Source: Halovenus sp. (GTDB lineage Archaea; Halobacteriota; Halobacteria; Halobacteriales; Haloarculaceae). Taken from it: a stretch of DNA of 17,787 nt. Both the position numbers and the translations under genes were made by a program. Below are positions 1 through 7,121 of this stretch, piece by piece. The stretch spans positions 1 through 17,787 of the forward strand of contig JAQCNG010000066.1 of NCBI GenBank assembly GCA_028275145.1, in the 5' to 3' direction. Each line of letters starts with the position of its first letter. Position 1 is the first letter of the stretch. A model generated the notes under the pieces. That model had not been told where the DNA came from. It saw only the letters and a program-made list of their open reading frames with translations, and made no database searches.

Positions 1-36
1 CCGTGTTGTGGAAGGGAATCGAACCCTCCGTCCATG
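1..36 (-). other. tRNA 3'-end-like T-arm fragment in the tRNA-Leu trailer
   Basis: Read on the minus strand, this piece directly follows the tRNA-Leu discriminator base. It contains a T-arm-like hairpin at 12-28: stem GAGGG, loop TTCGATT, stem CCCTT, with one G-T pair. No matching 5' half can fit, because the tRNA-Leu occupies the space upstream. It could be a relic of a tRNA 3' end, as left by integrases that recombine at tRNA genes, or a chance hairpin in the trailer. The window edge prevents a decision. Confidence 0.3.
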
Positions 37-120
37 TGCGAGGGATGCGATTTGAACGCATGGACCCCTACGGGAGCGGATCTTGAGTCCGCCGCCGTTT
101 CCTGGCTTGGCTACCCTCGC
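37..120 (-). tRNA. tRNA-Leu (anticodon CAA)
   Basis: An 84-base class II tRNA on the minus strand that reads UUG leucine codons. The 7-bp acceptor stem GCGAGGG/CCCTCGC closes perfectly. The D arm has a GCC/GGC stem, and the anticodon stem GCGGA/TCCGC encloses loop CTCAAGA with anticodon CAA. A long variable arm (CCC..GGG) precedes the perfect T arm ATGCG-TTCAAAT-CGCAT. The discriminator is A and no CCA is encoded, as is common in archaea. I see no intron. Leu rather than Ser follows from the anticodon. The gene lies 85 bases downstream of the tfb stop codon, on the same strand. Confidence 0.95.
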
Positions 121-186
121 ACGCGTCTGTTCGCCTATTACAGCGTCGCCGGGCCTCTCGCCCGTGTCCTGAGGTTGACGCCCGCG

Positions 187-194
187 GATTAAAC
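187..194 (-). promoter_or_regulatory. possible TATA element for the tRNA-Leu gene
   Basis: On the minus strand this reads TTTAAT, just past the tfb stop codon and about 70 bases before the tRNA 5' end. A start site 27 bases downstream would give a leader of roughly 40 bases to be trimmed by RNase P. A second AT-rich spot, TAATAGG at 134-140, is too close to the mature 5' end for normal spacing. The assignment is weak. Confidence 0.3.
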
Positions 195-205
195 GCCTTC
201 GACTG

Positions 206-1084
206 TCACCGGTCGGCGTCGCCACACAGGTCGTAGTACGTGGTCCGCACAGTCACGGGCGCGACGTCGGCCACGTCGGCGGCCTCCTGCTGGGTGAGTT
301 CGTGTTCGGCCCGCTGTGCGGCGGTGTACAGGCAGGCGGCGGCGACGCCACCGGGGTTGCGCCCGGTGTCGATGCCGCGCTCGCGGGCCTCGCCGGCGAG
401 TTCGCGCGCCTGTCGCTCCACACGGTCGGGTGCGTCGAGTTTGGACGCAAAGCGTGCCAGATACTCGCGAGGGTCGATCGGCCCCGTCGGCAGACCGAGT
501 TCCCGGTTCATCGCGTCGTAGCCCACGTCGAGTTCGTCCCGGGTGGCCTTTGCCGCCTCTGCTATCTCGGGGAGCGTCCGCGAGACGTTGTCGGTCCGGC
601 AGGTGGCGTACACCGCCGCGGCCGCGAACCCCTCGATGGAGCGACCCTGCAGGAGGTCGGCATCCTGTGCGGACTCGAACAGCACGCACGCGCGGTCACG
701 GATGTGCGTCGGCAGGTCGAGCGTGCTCACGAGCTGGCGTATCTCGGTGAACGCGTAGATGCGATTGCGCTCGGCCTTGCTGCGGACCTTGCTGCGCTTG
801 TGCTGGCGGCGCATCCGGGCGAACTGCCGGCGCTTGCGCCCTTTCACCCGCGTCGACCGACCGATCTCCGTCGAGAGCCCACGGTCGTGGCGTGACCGGG
901 TCAACGGTGCCCCCGTCCGCTCGGGGTTGGTGTCGTCGTCATCGAAAGACCGCCACTCCGGCCCCGGGTCGATTGCGTGCTCGTCGACCACCAGCCCACA
1001 CTGCGTGCAAACTGTCTCGCAGTCGTCCGACCGTAGCTGTCCCTCGCACTCCGGGCAGGCCTGAACTGTCGTGGTTGCTGCCAT
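206..1084 (-). CDS. tfb: Transcription initiation factor IIB (TFB)
   Basis: TFB joins TBP at the BRE/TATA promoter and recruits archaeal RNA polymerase. This 292-residue protein has the full family layout. An N-terminal zinc ribbon uses C10/C13 and C26/C29. A basic B-reader/linker region follows (GLSTEIG at about 69-75, then an Arg/Lys-rich stretch), and then two cyclin-fold repeats (about 105-195 and 200-292), whose helix-turn-helix in the second repeat (VAPVTVRTTYYDL) lies at the C terminus. I start at ATG 1084; an in-frame GTG lies directly before it at 1087. A TATA-like TTTAAAT is centred 30 bases upstream, fitting a leaderless mRNA. Haloarchaea usually carry several TFB paralogs that serve different gene sets; which paralog this is cannot be told here. 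It diverges from the helix-turn-helix-like gene at 1280. Confidence 0.96.
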   Translation of the reverse strand: MAATTTVQACPECEGQLRSDDCETVCTQCGLVVDEHAIDPGPEWRSFDDDDTNPERTGAPLTRSRHDRGLSTEIGRSTRVKGRKRRQFARMRRQHKRSKVRSKAERNRIYAFTEIRQLVSTLDLPTHIRDRACVLFESAQDADLLQGRSIEGFAAAAVYATCRTDNVSRTLPEIAEAAKATRDELDVGYDAMNRELGLPTGPIDPREYLARFASKLDAPDRVERQARELAGEARERGIDTGRNPGGVAAACLYTAAQRAEHELTQQEAADVADVAPVTVRTTYYDLCGDADR

Positions 1085-1110
1085 CACCTCGTTGTTCGGG
1101 CCGAACGGGC

Positions 1111-1117
1111 ATTTAAA
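1111..1117 (-). promoter_or_regulatory. TATA box of tfb
   Basis: The minus strand reads TTTAAAT, centred about 30 bases before the tfb ATG at 1084. This is normal archaeal spacing for a transcript that begins at or next to the start codon. Confidence 0.6.
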
Positions 1118-1160
1118 CAGAAGACGAAATCGGCAACAGTCTCCGGTTATGGGTCACAGA

Positions 1161-1181
1161 ACCGACCGGTAACCGGTTGGT
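1161..1181. promoter_or_regulatory. 21-bp inverted repeat between divergent genes (candidate operator)
   Basis: The left arm ACCGACCGGT (1161-1170) and right arm ACCGGTTGGT (1172-1181) are complementary at 9 of 10 positions around a single central A. Each arm contains the hexamer ACCGGT. The repeat lies upstream of the TATA-like elements of both the tfb gene (minus) and the gene at 1280 (plus), where an activator or repressor dimer would bind. No binding protein is known from the sequence alone. Confidence 0.45.
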
Positions 1182-1246
1182 AGTTGCCGTCGCGGCTCCG
1201 CTCGCCGGCCGACGGTGACAGCCGGCCGAGCACGTCGGACGGCCAA

Positions 1247-1254
1247 CCTTTTTG
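1247..1254 (+). promoter_or_regulatory. TATA-like element of the gene at 1280
   Basis: CCTTTTTG is centred about 29 bases before the ATG at 1280, consistent with a leaderless transcript. It supports this ATG over the in-frame start candidate at 1184. Confidence 0.45.
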
Positions 1255-1279
1255 TGCGAGCGGGGAGCAGAGATGGTCA

Positions 1280-1783
1280 ATGGGGTTGTCGGATCTCGCA
1301 GCGGGACTCGAAGTCACCGAGAGCCAGCAGGAGCGCGGCGTGGCGACCGTCGACACGACCGACGCGGACCTCGCGGAGCGACTCGCACCCTTCGGGGAGA
1401 AACTCCCGTGTGCGCCCGGGGAGGCCGCGACGGTGCTCGAACGGTACGCGGAGGGGGCGTCAGTCGGTGTGGCGGCCCACACCGCCGGCGTTGCGCCGGT
1501 GACAGCGGCGAAGACGCTGCACCTGCTGGGGGAGTCGGTTTCCCCGCTGGGACCGACCGGGCGCGACATCGTCCGGGACTGGATCGCCGGCAGCCTCTCC
1601 CGGTCCGAGGCGCTGGAGCTGACCCGCGTCGGCCAGACGGAGTTCGCCCTCGCAACGTACGTCGAAACCCACGACCCGATCGAGGAGGCCTGTGCGGCCG
1701 TGGAGGGTGTACTCGCCGCCGACCGCCTGACCGACGAGTCGCCGCTCGCCGACGCCACCGGCGACGCGACCGACCTCCTGTGA
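1280..1783 (+). CDS. haloarchaeal helix-turn-helix-like protein, function unknown
   Basis: A 167-residue acidic protein I do not recognise by name. Residues 51-84 (AATVLERYAEGASVG then VAAHTAGVAPVTAAKTLHLLG) have the rhythm of a helix-turn-helix of the kind found in resolvases and transposon-type DNA binders. A second similar pattern covers about 99-127 (DWIAGSLSRSEALELTRVGQTEF). No enzymatic motif or membrane segment is visible. An open frame extends upstream to 1184, but the T-rich element 29 bases before ATG 1280 favours 1280. It diverges from tfb across a gap of nearly 200 bases that holds a 21-bp inverted repeat, so a regulatory role is possible but inferred only. Confidence 0.75.
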   Translation: MGLSDLAAGLEVTESQQERGVATVDTTDADLAERLAPFGEKLPCAPGEAATVLERYAEGASVGVAAHTAGVAPVTAAKTLHLLGESVSPLGPTGRDIVRDWIAGSLSRSEALELTRVGQTEFALATYVETHDPIEEACAAVEGVLAADRLTDESPLADATGDATDLL

Positions 1784-1796
1784 CCCACGGGCCTGG

Positions 1797-1803
1797 TTTA
1801 TAT
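1797..1803 (+). promoter_or_regulatory. TATA box upstream of the gene at 1858
   Basis: TTTATAT lies 14 bases after the stop codon of the preceding gene. A start site 27 bases downstream would be near 1827, leaving an untranslated leader of about 30 bases without a recognisable ribosome-binding site. It suggests that the gene at 1858 has its own promoter and may drive the following membrane genes. Confidence 0.5.
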
Positions 1804-1857
1804 CGTCGTCACACTCGTTCGGAACGCTCTTTCGCGCGCACACTGAACACACAGACA

Positions 1858-2343
1858 ATGAGAATGGAACTGCGGGTCTGCAAGCACTGTCTCGACGGCG
1901 AACACGAGAACGAGCACAAGCAGGCGGTCACCCGGGACCTGGTGGCCTGTGCCCGGGTGGTCCGGGAGCACCGGGACGAGCTCGACCTCGACGACGTCCA
2001 CGTCCGGATGGTCAGCGAGGACGAGGGTGACGACGGCCGGCCGGCGGCGCTGCCGGCGGTGGGGGCGACAATCCAGAACGAGCAGGTGGTCATCTCCGAC
2101 ACACAGCTCGTCACGATGGGCGAGAACGGCTACATGCTGGTGTACCCGAGCCCCCGGGACGCGCTGAAGGTGCTCGCGGGCAATATCGACGAACTCAGCA
2201 AGGTGGTCGGGGAGGAGATAACCCCGGACCTCTCGGAGGAGGGCGCGGAGATTCTCTCCGGCTACGCCGGCCCGGCGGAGGGCGAGGAATCACCGGCCGG
2301 TGGCGACAGCCCGGGGCCCGCGGGACCGACCGACGGCATCTGA
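1858..2343 (+). CDS. conserved-looking haloarchaeal protein with N-terminal C/H cluster, function unknown
   Basis: A 161-residue, strongly acidic soluble protein that I do not recognise. Its N terminus holds C8-x2-C11-x4-H16-x3-H20, spaced like a zinc-knuckle metal site. The middle (about 60-125) looks folded, with alternating hydrophobic strands and helices (TIQNEQVVISDTQLVTMG and ALKVLAGNIDELSKVV). The last 30 residues are Gly/Pro/Glu-rich and probably disordered. The start is the ATG at 1858; a second ATG two codons later is possible. The gene ends 7 bases before the ATG of the next membrane gene, so the two are probably cotranscribed. The metal site is inferred from residue spacing only. 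Confidence 0.75.
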   Translation: MRMELRVCKHCLDGEHENEHKQAVTRDLVACARVVREHRDELDLDDVHVRMVSEDEGDDGRPAALPAVGATIQNEQVVISDTQLVTMGENGYMLVYPSPRDALKVLAGNIDELSKVVGEEITPDLSEEGAEILSGYAGPAEGEESPAGGDSPGPAGPTDGI

Positions 2344-2350
2344 CCCGACG

Positions 2351-2803
2351 ATGGACAGGGACGCGCTCGTTCCGGTCGTGGTGAGTTCGGCTGTCGTGGT
2401 TGTGGCGACCGGTCTCGTCAGCGGCACCCTCGAGTACGGGCTCGAACTCCCGGTGGTGTACGCCGACGCCGTCGAGAACGGCGGGATGGCGCTCGTGTTC
2501 GTCGGCATCATGCTGCTGTACGAGGCACTCTCCTACGAGAAGTACCGCAGGAAGGGGCTGGTACGTGTCGGGACCGACGCGGCGCTCGTGTTTGTTGCTG
2601 CGGCCGTGGTCACGCTGGTGGTCGTCTCGGGGTTCGACCTCGCCGGACTCGGGGACCTGAGCGGCGAGGTGGCGGGGGTGGCGTTCGACGCCGGGAACGT
2701 CCTCGCCGCACTCGCCGGGTTCATCGTCGCGGCGGCGCTCTTTTTTGCACGCAACCGCGACTGCTACCGGCCGCCGAGCGCCGGCCGCCGACCCTCGACC
2801 TGA
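2351..2803 (+). CDS. four-helix membrane protein, function unknown
   Basis: A 150-residue integral membrane protein with four hydrophobic segments at about 6-26, 44-60, 77-94 and 115-133. A short charged cytosolic-type loop (YEKYRRKG) follows the second helix. The C-terminal tail is Pro/Arg-rich. I see no catalytic, transport or cofactor motif and do not recognise the family. ATG 2351 lies 7 bases after the stop of the preceding gene, pointing to an operon with it. An upstream in-frame start at 2300 would overlap that gene and is less likely. Confidence 0.75.
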   Translation: MDRDALVPVVVSSAVVVVATGLVSGTLEYGLELPVVYADAVENGGMALVFVGIMLLYEALSYEKYRRKGLVRVGTDAALVFVAAAVVTLVVVSGFDLAGLGDLSGEVAGVAFDAGNVLAALAGFIVAAALFFARNRDCYRPPSAGRRPST

Positions 2804-2862
2804 CTCCTGTTTGCTCTGTGACCTTCCAAAGGCAGATGTACTCTCACCGCCGTTTGACAAAC

Positions 2863-3471
2863 ATGCTCTCTGACATCGAGAACGTGCGCAGATTGACCGA
2901 ACTGCTCCGCGACGAGGGGTTCGTCGAGGCGCTGACGAACGCGGAACAGCTCGTGGACGACGTCGACGACCGACTCGACCGTGTCGAGCAGATAGAGGGC
3001 GACGCCACGGAGGCCGTCAGGGAGGCAAACGAGGCGCTCAACGCGGTGGACGAACGTCTCAGGAAGTTCGACGAGGCGATTCGGCTGATCGAGGCGAAGA
3101 TCGAGGCCGGATTCAGCGCCGGTTTCTTTCTTTTCGGCTACCAGCAACTGACCTCGGGAGCCGTGTTCATCGCCGCCGGACTGTTTTTCATGGGGTTGCT
3201 GGGTGGCTCCTCGCTGCTCGTGACACTCAAAAATATGCCACAGGTCGAGCGACTCAGACAGATGGGCACGTACCTGTTCGACTCACTCCGGGGGAGCAAC
3301 GCCGGCGAACCCGAGGTCGAGGTCGAGACTCCCGACGACCGCTCCGGCGACGACAGCACCGCCGAGAGCGACGACGAGACCGGCCCGCGCATCGACTGGC
3401 AGACGACCACCGACCGTGCCGACGAGGAGACCGACAGCGACCGACGTGACGGGGGGGCCGACAGGTCGTGA
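2863..3471 (+). CDS. coiled-coil membrane protein with acidic C-terminal tail
   Basis: A 202-residue protein in three parts. Residues 5-82 are a long charged helix with heptad-like spacing (VDDVDDRLDRVEQIEGDATE and following), a probable coiled coil. Residues 84-123 are hydrophobic and could form a membrane hairpin (FSAGFFLFGYQQL, then VFIAAGLFFMGLLGGSSLLV). Residues 145-202 are Asp/Glu/Ser/Thr-rich and probably disordered. No family is recognised; an arrangement like this would suit a membrane-linked scaffold or assembly factor, but that is inference. The start is uncertain: ATG 2863 begins the recognisable helix, while ATG 2836 and GTG 2818 are in frame upstream. It converges on hisA with a gap of about 20 bases. 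Confidence 0.72.
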   Translation: MLSDIENVRRLTELLRDEGFVEALTNAEQLVDDVDDRLDRVEQIEGDATEAVREANEALNAVDERLRKFDEAIRLIEAKIEAGFSAGFFLFGYQQLTSGAVFIAAGLFFMGLLGGSSLLVTLKNMPQVERLRQMGTYLFDSLRGSNAGEPEVEVETPDDRSGDDSTAESDDETGPRIDWQTTTDRADEETDSDRRDGGADRS

Positions 3472-3493
3472 CCGACGGCTCCGGGGCCCCTCC

Positions 3494-4222
3494 TCAGAGC
3501 TCCTGCGCGTCGGCGAGGCTGAACCGGCGCTCGTAGAGGGCAGTCCCGACGACCACGGCCGCCGCGCCCGCGTCGCGGAGCGCCCGCACGTCGTCGAGGG
3601 TTGCGACCCCGCCGCTCGCGACCACGGGGACGTCGACGGCCTCGACCACCCGTCTCACCGGCCCGGTCCGGACCCCCTCCATCCGACCCTCCACGTCGAC
3701 GTCGGTGAACAGAACCGCTCCCGCGCCGAGATCCTCGTACCGGCCGGCGGCCGTCGCGGGGTCGAGTCCGGTTCCCTCGGTCCACCCCGAGACCACCACC
3801 TCGCCGTCACTGGCGTCGAGGCCGACCATCACCCGCCCGGGGTCTGCTATCTCACCCACGATATCCGGGTTCTCGACCGCCGCGGTCCCGAGGATGACCC
3901 GGTCGACACCGCGCTCCAGCAGGGCTGTTGCCTCGCTGGCGGTGCGGATACCGCCGCCCAGTTGCACGTCGACGGCGGCGTCGCTGCTCTCTGCACAGAC
4001 CGTGACGATGTCGTCGATGGCCGCGGCGTTCGCCCGTTCGCCCTCGAACGCGCCGTCGAGGTCGACCAGATGCAGCGTCTCCGCGCCGGCCCCGAGCCAC
4101 TCCCGGGCGGCCGCCACCGGGTCGCCGTATGTCGTGCCGGTGTCGCGCTCGCCACCGACCAACTGGACGACCTGACCGTCCTGCAGGTCCACCGCCGGTA
4201 TCACCTCGAACTCGGGAAACAT
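3494..4222 (-). CDS. hisA: HisA, phosphoribosylformimino-AICAR phosphate isomerase
   Basis: This enzyme catalyses the fourth step of histidine biosynthesis, the Amadori isomerisation of ProFAR to PRFAR in the cytosol. The 242-residue protein is a full-length (beta/alpha)8 barrel. The N-terminal catalytic Asp is D12 (IPAVDLQDG) and the second catalytic Asp is D136 (VMVGLDA). The phosphate-binding loops are GGGIRT (89-94) and, in the second half, VVASGGVATLDD, with VVGTALY near the end. The HisF alternative is excluded by the VDLQDGQVVQLVGG start and the D136 context. No other his gene is adjacent, in keeping with the scattered his genes of haloarchaea. A CCTTTTC element on the minus strand (4248-4254) sits 29 bases before the ATG and probably drives a leaderless mRNA. 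Confidence 0.97.
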   Translation of the reverse strand: MFPEFEVIPAVDLQDGQVVQLVGGERDTGTTYGDPVAAAREWLGAGAETLHLVDLDGAFEGERANAAAIDDIVTVCAESSDAAVDVQLGGGIRTASEATALLERGVDRVILGTAAVENPDIVGEIADPGRVMVGLDASDGEVVVSGWTEGTGLDPATAAGRYEDLGAGAVLFTDVDVEGRMEGVRTGPVRRVVEAVDVPVVASGGVATLDDVRALRDAGAAAVVVGTALYERRFSLADAQEL

Positions 4223-4247
4223 GACTCTTCCTGTGCGCGCCAGCGTC

Positions 4248-4254
4248 GAAAAGG
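4248..4254 (-). promoter_or_regulatory. TATA-like element of hisA
   Basis: The minus strand reads CCTTTTC, centred 29 bases before the hisA ATG at 4222. The composition is weak for a TATA box but the spacing is right. Confidence 0.35.
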
Positions 4255-4348
4255 TTCACATTCCTGCCCGACCCCGGGACGGTCGTCACCGGAGACAACC
4301 CCGAACGGCGCTTTGGAATCGAAACTTCACACCCGCCCAGAGCTTGGA

Positions 4349-4359
4349 TTCGTAACGAA
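4349..4359. promoter_or_regulatory. 11-bp palindrome in the copA promoter region
   Basis: TTCGTAACGAA is a perfect inverted repeat: TTCGT and ACGAA around a central A. It lies about 45-55 bases before the copA start, where the BRE/TATA of a transcript with a short leader would be expected. It may be the operator of a metal-responsive regulator; no regulator gene lies next to it. Confidence 0.35.
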
Positions 4360-4404
4360 AAGCGGCTTGAACGGTCGCCCCCTAGTACACGACAGGTGAA
4401 GACA

Positions 4405-7053
4405 GTGAACTCCAGACTGACGGTGACCGGGATGTCGTGTTCGACCTGTTCGGCGACCGTCGAGGAGTCGGTCGGCGAACTCGAGGGTGTGTCGTCGGTC
4501 GATGTCAACTTCGCGACCGACGAGGCAAACGTCGAGTACGACCCGGAGGCGGTGTCGCTGGCCCGCATCTACGAGGCAATCGAGGACGCCGGCTACACGC
4601 CCGAGCGCAAGCGCACGACCGTCGAGATTGCGGGGATGTCGTGTGCGACGTGTGCGGAGACAAACGCGGGCGCAATCGAGGACCTGCCGGGCGTTCTCGA
4701 CGCCGACGTCAACTTCGCGACCGACGAGGCAAACGTCGAGTTCAATCCCGCGGACGTGTCGCCGCCGGCCATCTACGACGCAATCGAGGCGGCCGGCTAC
4801 ACGCCCGACCGCGGCGGCGACGACGACGGACTCACGGAGGAACGCGAGAGTGCCGTCGAGAGCGAACTGCAGACGAAACGACGGTGGGTCATCGTCGGTG
4901 GCCTGCTGACCGCGCCGTTCGTGGTCGTCATGCTGGAGATGCTCACCGGCGAGTTTCTGCCCGGGTGGTTCGACTGGGTGGAGTTCGCCGCGGCGACCCT
5001 GCTGATGGCGACGCTGGGCCGGCATTTCCTCGTGGGTGCGTACACGGCCGCGGTCAACAACCACCAGGCCAACATGGATACGCTGGTCGCAATGGGCGCA
5101 CTGACAGGCTATCTCTACAGTGTGGCGGTCATCACCGACCTCGTGACCGGTGGACTGTACTTCGAGGCAGTCGCGTTCATCCTGTGGTTCATCTACCTGG
5201 GTGTCTGGCTGGAGGTCCGCTCGAAGGCCCGCGCCAGCAGCGCGCTCCGCGAACTGCTGGAGATGCGTGCCGAGGAGGCCACAGTCCTCGAGGACGGCGA
5301 GGAGGTCGTCGTCCCGGTCGAGGACGTTGCTGTCGGCGACGTGATGAAGGTCCGCCCGGGCGAGAAGATACCGACAGACGGCGTCGTGGTAGACGGCGAG
5401 AGTGCGGTCGACGAGTCGATGGTCACCGGGGAGTCGGTCCCCGTTGAGAAGAGCGAGGGCGACGAGGTAATCGGCTCGACGATAAACGAGCAGGGTGTGC
5501 TGTACGCCGAGGCGACGCGGGTCGGCGAGGAGACGGCAATCCAGCAGATTGTCACGCGGGTAAAGGAGGCCCAGGCCCGCCAGCCCGACGTCCAGCGACT
5601 GGTCGACCGCGTGAGTGCCTACTTCGTGCCCGCGGTCATCCTCAACGCCGTTCTCTGGGCTGCCCTGTGGTTCCTGTTCCCCGGGGCGCTGTACGGGGCC
5701 TCGGACGCCATCGGCTCGGTGATTCCGGTGCTCGAACCGGTCGGTGGCGGGCCCGCGCCCGCGGTGCCCGGCGCGGCGGCCAGCATCCCGCTGTTCGAGT
5801 TCTCGGTGGTCGTGCTCGCCTCGGCCATCCTGATTGCCTGCCCGTGTGCGCTCGGACTGGCGACGCCGATGGCCACGATGGTCGGTTCGACCATCAGCGC
5901 GAAAAACGGTGTCCTCTACAAGGGTGCGGACATACTCGAACAGGCCCGCGACATCGACGTCGTCGTCTTCGACAAGACGGGCACACTCACCCACGGCGAG
6001 ATGGAGTTGACCGACGTCGTGCCGGCCGCCGGCGCTGACGGCGGCCCGGACGCGGCGACACGCCGCGACGGCGGCGAGGAACTCCCGGACGGCGGTGTGC
6101 TCGAACCCGGGCACACCGAGTCCAGAGATGTTGACGAGGAGACGCTGTTGCGGGTCGCCGCCAGCGCCGAATCGGGGTCGGAGCACCCGCTCGCACAGGC
6201 AATCGTCGCGGCCGCCGAGGAGCGCGACCTGACGCTGTCGGACCCCGAGGACTTCGAGAACGTTCCCGGTCACGGGGTTCGCGCGACACTCCCCGAGGGG
6301 GAGGTGCTCGTGGGCAACCGGAAACTGCTGCGGGACGAGGGTGTCGACCCCGCGCCGGTGGCGGCGACGATGGAGCGACTGGAGCGCGAGGGAAAAACGG
6401 CGATGCTGGTCGCACTCGACGGCGACCTGCTCGGCGTGGTGGCAAACGCCGACACCGTCCGCGAGAGCGCCGGCGAGACAGTCGACCAGTTACACGAGCG
6501 TGGCTACGAGGTGCTGATGCTCACCGGCGACAACGAACACACCGGCCGCGCTATCGGCGAACAACTCGGCATCCCCGCGGCGAACGTCCACGCAGAGGTG
6601 CTGCCCGAGGACAAGGCCGACGCCATCGACGATATCCAGGCCGACGGTTCCCGTGCGGTAATGGTCGGTGACGGCGTCAACGACGCGCCCGCGCTGACGA
6701 CGGCCCACGTCGGTGTCGCAATCGGTTCGGGCACCGACGTGGCAATCGAGAGTGGCGACATCACGCTGATGCGCGATGAACCTACCGACGTCATAAAGGC
6801 AATGCGCATCGCCGACGCCACCATCTCGAAGGTCCGCCAGAACCTGTTCTGGGCGCTCGCCTACAACGCGACGCTCATCCCGATTGCCTCTGTCGGCCTG
6901 CTCAACCCCGCACTCGCGGGGGCCGCGATGGCCTTCTCCAGTGTCTCCGTTGTCTCGAACAGCCTCGCGTTCATGCGGTGGGACCCCCACGAGGAGTACG
7001 TCTTTGCCCCCTTCCGCCCGTTCGTGTGGGCCCGCGACCGACTCGCTGGCTGA
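4405..7053 (+). CDS. copA: CopA-type Cu+-exporting P1B ATPase with two heavy-metal-associated domains
   Basis: An inner-membrane pump that exports Cu+ using ATP. From GTG 4405 (882 residues) the order is: HMA domain 1 with C12-x2-C15; HMA domain 2 with C80-x2-C83; membrane helices; actuator loop TGES (341-344); the transmembrane metal site CPC (479-481); phosphorylation motif DKTGT (523-527); the nucleotide-domain HP pair (594-595); GDGVNDAP (755-762); then final helices with YNATLIP and [14 protein letters not shown], YNx4P and MxxSS are the Cu+-specific (P1B-1) signature residues. The start is GTG 4405, because GGTGA at 4395-4399 is a well-spaced ribosome-binding site; GTG 4396 is the alternative. 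An Asp/Gly-rich insertion follows DKTGT. The two HMA domains share long identical DNA. It diverges from hisA. No copper chaperone or regulator gene is adjacent. Confidence 0.95.
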   Translation: MNSRLTVTGMSCSTCSATVEESVGELEGVSSVDVNFATDEANVEYDPEAVSLARIYEAIEDAGYTPERKRTTVEIAGMSCATCAETNAGAIEDLPGVLDADVNFATDEANVEFNPADVSPPAIYDAIEAAGYTPDRGGDDDGLTEERESAVESELQTKRRWVIVGGLLTAPFVVVMLEMLTGEFLPGWFDWVEFAAATLLMATLGRHFLVGAYTAAVNNHQANMDTLVAMGALTGYLYSVAVITDLVTGGLYFEAVAFILWFIYLGVWLEVRSKARASSALRELLEMRAEEATVLEDGEEVVVPVEDVAVGDVMKVRPGEKIPTDGVVVDGESAVDESMVTGESVPVEKSEGDEVIGSTINEQGVLYAEATRVGEETAIQQIVTRVKEAQARQPDVQRLVDRVSAYFVPAVILNAVLWAALWFLFPGALYGASDAIGSVIPVLEPVGGGPAPAVPGAAASIPLFEFSVVVLASAILIACPCALGLATPMATMVGSTISAKNGVLYKGADILEQARDIDVVVFDKTGTLTHGEMELTDVVPAAGADGGPDAATRRDGGEELPDGGVLEPGHTESRDVDEETLLRVAASAESGSEHPLAQAIVAAAEERDLTLSDPEDFENVPGHGVRATLPEGEVLVGNRKLLRDEGVDPAPVAATMERLEREGKTAMLVALDGDLLGVVANADTVRESAGETVDQLHERGYEVLMLTGDNEHTGRAIGEQLGIPAANVHAEVLPEDKADAIDDIQADGSRAVMVGDGVNDAPALTTAHVGVAIGSGTDVAIESGDITLMRDEPTDVIKAMRIADATISKVRQNLFWALAYNATLIPIASVGLLNPALAGAAMAFSSVSVVSNSLAFMRWDPHEEYVFAPFRPFVWARDRLAG
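4504..4537 (+). repeat. 34-bp direct repeat, copy 1 (HMA domain 1 of copA)
   Basis: This stretch is base-for-base identical to 4708-4741, 204 bases (68 codons) downstream. It encodes [11 protein letters not shown] in the first metal-binding domain. Identity at synonymous positions points to recent domain duplication or gene conversion. Confidence 0.85.
4708..4741 (+). repeat. 34-bp direct repeat, copy 2 (HMA domain 2 of copA)
   Basis: Exact second copy of 4504-4537, located in the second metal-binding domain. Flanking codons also match closely, for example the codons for [11 protein letters not shown] in copy 1 and [11 protein letters not shown] in copy 2. Confidence 0.85.
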
Positions 7054-7121
7054 CCTGGACTGCCGTGACTGTTGCTCCGCTCGGGCGGAACAGGTAGTGC
7101 GTGATTTCGGTCGCAGAGCGC

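Noticed and set aside
1204..1229. Direct repeat GCCGGCCGA at 1204-1212 and 1221-1229
   Set aside because: The unit is short and made only of common GC-rich words; repeats like this are expected by chance at this base composition.
3416..4399. A 327-codon plus-strand open frame opposite hisA
   Set aside because: hisA on the other strand has all catalytic motifs; this frame has no recognisable motif and an Arg/His/Pro-rich composition.
4327..6273. A 648-codon open frame on the minus strand opposite copA
   Set aside because: It is antisense to a textbook Cu+ ATPase. The translation is His/Arg/Gly-rich without domains, as expected for a shadow frame in GC-rich DNA with strong third-position bias.
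7070..7092. GC hairpin (TCCGC/GCGGA with flanking TGTT/AACA) between copA and the cinA-type gene as a terminator
   Set aside because: It has a bulge and no following T-run. Archaeal termination depends mainly on T-rich tracts, so this is weak evidence.
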